Assembly: GCA_963920705.1 (NCBI GenBank) | Contig: OY987237.1 | Coordinates: forward strand, 6,230,601-6,294,600 | Length of the DNA: 64,000 nt | DNA from: Odiellus spinosus | Lineage: Eukaryota; Arthropoda; Arachnida; Opiliones; Phalangiidae | Direction of reading: 5' to 3' | Shown: one piece after another, positions 60,998 through 64,000 of the stretch | How the letters are laid out: every line of letters begins with the position of its first letter | How positions within the stretch are numbered: the stretch's first letter is position 1 | The notes under the pieces: generated by a model | The model's database searches: none | Told to the model about the DNA's origin: nothing | The model's input: only the letters and a program-made list of their open reading frames with translations | Position numbers and translations under genes: made by a program

Positions 60998-61547
60998 AAA
61001 GTCATAAAAAAACTAATCAGGATTATAAATTTAAAAGCATTCGTTAAATGTCGTAAAAATAACTAAAATAATGGTATGTTTATATAGATAAAAAGAATGT
61101 GAAACTGTCTACCAAATGTTCCTCATGAATAAATTAAATAGACCAATTTATCGTGACGTAATAATAAAATTTTTGCTTTGATTTATACAAATTGTTTTAA
61201 AGTTTTTAACAAACTTTTTTTTTCAAATTTAATCATTTACACACACTGTTGTGGCAAATGATTCAAGGTAAAGCTTTTTTTTTACCAAATTAAAAACAAT
61301 TTTTCTTCATTGGGAAAGCGGATTTCTTTAATTATTCTATAAGGGCACATGGAAATAAAAAGCTAAACTGACGTCATGCGTATGTCTAAACATCCTCGGG
61401 AATTTTTAATTTCTTGTGATTAAATTCGCGAGATTAATTTGACAAGGCCAAAATCAGGTCAGATTAAGCATCTCAAATTTCGAGCAATAAGATAACCTTT
61501 TGCATAATTAACTAATAACCAATGAGATGAATTAGGAATGGAAAACC
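60998..61547. other. 3' flank of PGK and AT-rich spacer
   Basis: It holds the PGK poly(A) signal at 61128-61133. A stretch at 61391-61450 (CATCCTCGGGAATTTTTAA and TGATTAAATTCGCGAG) resembles 27700-27780 in a PDS5 intron, so it is part of a dispersed repeat with undefined ends. No gene was seen. Confidence 0.5.
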
Positions 61548-61551
61548 TTAA

Positions 61552-61858
61552 AGGGAGAATGCATCCTAAATCCAAGTGAATTTTTATCAGTTCCTTATCA
61601 TTTAAATGGGCCTAATCCACCAATTAATAATTTTAAAGACAAACTAGAAATAAATTCATTCATGGAGATCACCTGAACTCCCCATAAGGACTAGCGACGC
61701 CGACCAATGACATTGATGCTGGATCTCCATGATATCTCAAGGAATCCAGCTAAGCCTATTTTGATTTTAAGTTTTAAATTTATTTGTAATTTTTTTAGAC
61801 CTATTTAATCGATAAGGAATCAATAAAAAATCACTTGTTACTAGGTTACATTCTCCCT
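61552..61858. mobile_element. TTAA-flanked MITE with long inverted repeats
   Basis: 307 bp between TTAA at 61548-61551 and 61859-61862. The ends read AGGGAGAATGCATCCTAA on the left and the complement of AGGGAGAATGTAACCTAG on the right. The similarity continues for about 70 bp inward (CAAGTGAATTTTTATCAG against CAAGTGATTTTTTATTGA). It has no coding capacity. A partial copy lies at 28653. A TTAA target is typical of piggyBac and a few other superfamilies, but the AGGG end is not the usual piggyBac end. Confidence 0.8.
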
Positions 61859-61941
61859 TTAATTAGGGGGGGGGGGGGTGGTTCTAAATATACATGTAAT
61901 TTTCCATTTAAACATCCTTGCCCTGAAAGGTAACTAGACCG

Positions 61942-62211
61942 GAAGTCTGGGACTTAAGCCATTCCCCAACTTAGGCTGTAGCCACCGTGGAACCGTTATG
62001 GCTAAAAAGGTCATCCCCTCACCCCACTTAAAAGATGGCCAATCAGAGATGAGTTGGGCGAGTGTTACCATATGGTCTAACACCAGCGGTCCAATCATTG
62101 ATCTCTTACGTGCCTATTCAACGTGTTCCTGGTACTACACCCCTCATTCGTAAGCATCCGCGAAAGGGGGTAGGTTAAAAAGAGCCCCGTAGGGCTTACG
62201 TCCCAGACTTC
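61942..62211. mobile_element. Possible MITE, 20-bp inverted ends
   Basis: 270 bp, less AT-rich than its surroundings. The left end GAAGTCTGGGACTTAAGCC and the complement of the right end GAAGTCTGGGACGTAAGCCC match except at one base. I found no convincing target duplication. The interior is not coding and shows no tRNA-like box that would make it a SINE. Confidence 0.55.
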
Positions 62212-63690
62212 TTATAGTTTCCTTGGGTTTCTGATTAAACGTAAAGCGTTAAACCCAAATATTGATAAAAAACACCATTAAAATTATCACAGGACTTATT
62301 AATATTCATAAATCGGAGGTTTCATTTTCTTGGAATGATTATTTGTCAATTATAATTGTATTAAATCTGGGTATCAATGCTTCCAGAAAAAGGAAACCAA
62401 TTTTTTTTTAATCAATTAATTATTTGAAACAATTTTGGGCTTTGGGTTTAAAAATGAAGCATTTTTGAATATTTCTTTTCCGTATTATTTTGGTATTTAG
62501 GGGTCATTCATAAATTGATAAGTTAAATTAAAAATGACCCCTCAACATCCAATTTTTAAAATTTAAATTTAATTTTATCATTATCTATATATTTACACTT
62601 TAAAGCAAACCAATTGAATTAAATTGAATTAAATTGGTTTGAGGATTACGTACGCGATAGGGAGATCATTTTAGGCTTAGCGAGGATTCAACTATACATT
62701 TATTTTATACCCTTAGAACAGCGGCGTTTTAAAAATAATTCTAAATCTAAATTTTATTTGCGTTGTAAAAATTTTCTTTTATATAAGATTAATTAAACCG
62801 TTAACAAAGAAAACCTATAAAAATCTAAATTAAACAAAATATACATTTCACAACGCCTCTCTCTCCTTAAACATTTAAGTACGCAACAAAATTAAAATTA
62901 GGGGTCTTACTACTTAAATAATAATCAGTTTTAAAACAAGTCTCGGCTCTCAGAGGCTCAAATATAGAGGGAGGAGTTTAATGTAGCGAGAGATCCCATC
63001 CACTTGGCTAAGTTCCCACTTTTAAAAACCAGCACTTGCCTTTATCGATTCTCATAAAAGCATGGTTGTTATTACATTTAAGCTTTACCAAATAATGCCA
63101 CTAGAGCCGAAACTAGCTTTAACTGATTGCAAATTAGTTTATAAATCTCAGGTTTTATAATTTCATGATTTTATAAATTGAAAAAGGAAAAATTGATATC
63201 AGTTGATCACTAAGATATTAATTATTCTACATCATTAAGTTGTTAATTTTAAAAGAACCATATTTTTTCACATAACTGTTTGCTATAAGCACCAAAATTT
63301 AACTATTTAATGATAATTAAGGTTTAATTAACTGATATAAATTTTTCCTTGCTCTTCAAAATTAATTTTGTCATATGTATTAGGAATATTGTGTAATTAT
63401 TGATTTCAATAACAAGTTAAATTTAAATATTAATTGATATTAATAATATCACATTAGAATAGATCAAACTGGATGGTTACGGTGGGACAAAGCCTGGTGG
63501 TCTATAAGAGTAAAAAATATTTTCGATAACCGAGCAAAAATATATTAATCTTAAAAAGCTTTTCCCTATCGATTAATAAAAATAGAACCTGAGGCTAATA
63601 TTAATTGGCATGCGGAACAATAGTAAATATGATATTTTGAAACTGACAGAAGAACACTTTGCATGTGGTTTCCAAATTATTCAACTCCAA
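62212..63690. other. AT-rich intergenic DNA, no gene seen
   Basis: No frame of note, no splice-like structure. A short inverted repeat AGGGGTCATT...AATGACCCCT lies at 62499-62542 and another, CAAACCAATT...AATTGGTTTG, at about 62606-62641. Neither recurs elsewhere in the window. Confidence 0.55.
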
Positions 63691-63696
63691 GTGTAG

Positions 63697-63882
63697 TACA
63701 CCATTTAGCCATTACTTGGGCATAGGGCGAACTTTCGCTTGGTGGAAATGGCAGGGAAAAAAACCTACATGGGGTAATACTCGCCAAGGTTACGTGTGCC
63801 TCACCGAGCGAATTTTTTTTTTTCGCCACTAGTAGGCGTTTCGAGCGCGGGCATGCGTACAGTGGAAGAGCTAAATGGTGTA
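63697..63882. mobile_element. Possible TA-flanked MITE
   Basis: TACACCATTTAGC at 63697-63709 is matched by its exact complement GCTAAATGGTGTA at 63870-63882, with weaker similarity for about 15 bp further in. If the outermost TA is the target duplication the layout would fit Tc1/mariner, but one copy alone cannot prove it. No transposase is present. Confidence 0.45.
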
Positions 63883-63909
63883 TTGTTATACCCCTTTTTA
63901 GAATGGAAA

Positions 63910-64000
63910 TACTAAACACATTTTTACTCCTAAGCCTTGCTTTAGACACATTTTTACTCCTAAGCCTCGCTTTAGACCCTACTTTCCTCCTAAGCCTTGG
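63910..64000 (+). repeat. Start of a 30-bp tandem array at the window edge
   Basis: About three copies of a unit of about 30 bp, ACACATTTTTACTCCTAAGC followed by CTTGCTTTAG, the last one diverged and running off the end of the window. Its full length cannot be judged. Confidence 0.75.

Noticed and set aside
61865..61878. G-run as a possible quadruplex
   Set aside because: A single homopolymer of about 12 G next to a MITE end, without the spaced G-tracts of a clear quadruplex motif, and prone to sequencing error.
63677..63949. 90-codon minus-strand frame near the right edge
   Set aside because: It covers the putative TA-flanked MITE and the start of a tandem repeat; no domain was seen.

Overview
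The window looks like nuclear DNA of an animal, most likely an arthropod (possibly an insect). The DNA is AT-rich, the genes are intron-rich with GT-AG introns, the proteins are all of animal type, and short TTAGG-like runs occur in non-coding DNA. The species cannot be told from the sequence. There are no bacterial-style genes, CRISPR arrays, rRNA or recognisable tRNA.

Layout. 1-19753 is a continuous satellite block built from several short tandem-repeat families (32, 31, 24 and 22 bp) that mostly share a C5TGTAA-type core; it contains no genes although it is full of spurious long reading frames. 19754-24454 is a transposon-rich strip: a 1.6 kb fold-back element with arms of about 700 bp sits inside a hAT-like element, next to a 190-bp tandem array and a second copy of the hAT-like element. 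24455-60997 is a dense run of eight protein genes, with exon boundaries worked out by hand: PDS5 (cohesin regulator, minus), UBE2K (ubiquitin-conjugating enzyme, minus), PPAT (first step of purine synthesis, minus), PAICS (steps 6-7 of purine synthesis, plus), XPNPEP3 (aminopeptidase P3, minus), MCM9 (DNA helicase, plus, one exon), APC10/DOC1 (APC/C subunit, minus) and PGK (glycolysis, plus). 60998-64000 holds no gene that I can see, only small inverted-repeat elements and the start of another tandem array.

The genes fall into three head-to-head pairs: PPAT/PAICS, XPNPEP3/MCM9 and APC10/PGK. PPAT and PAICS act in the same pathway and are also divergently paired in vertebrates; here their shared 607-bp interval carries two CACGTG E-boxes. 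PDS5 and MCM9 each have E2F-type sites upstream, fitting S-phase expression. Introns and spacers carry many non-autonomous DNA transposons, several with perfect target-site duplications and two with empty-site support.

The strongest candidates for something undescribed are the composite satellite with two higher-order periods (1180 and 1795 bp), the fold-back element whose loop carries what looks like a captured exon, and the set of nested MITEs. All gene calls rest on reading exons and recalling protein families, not on a database search.
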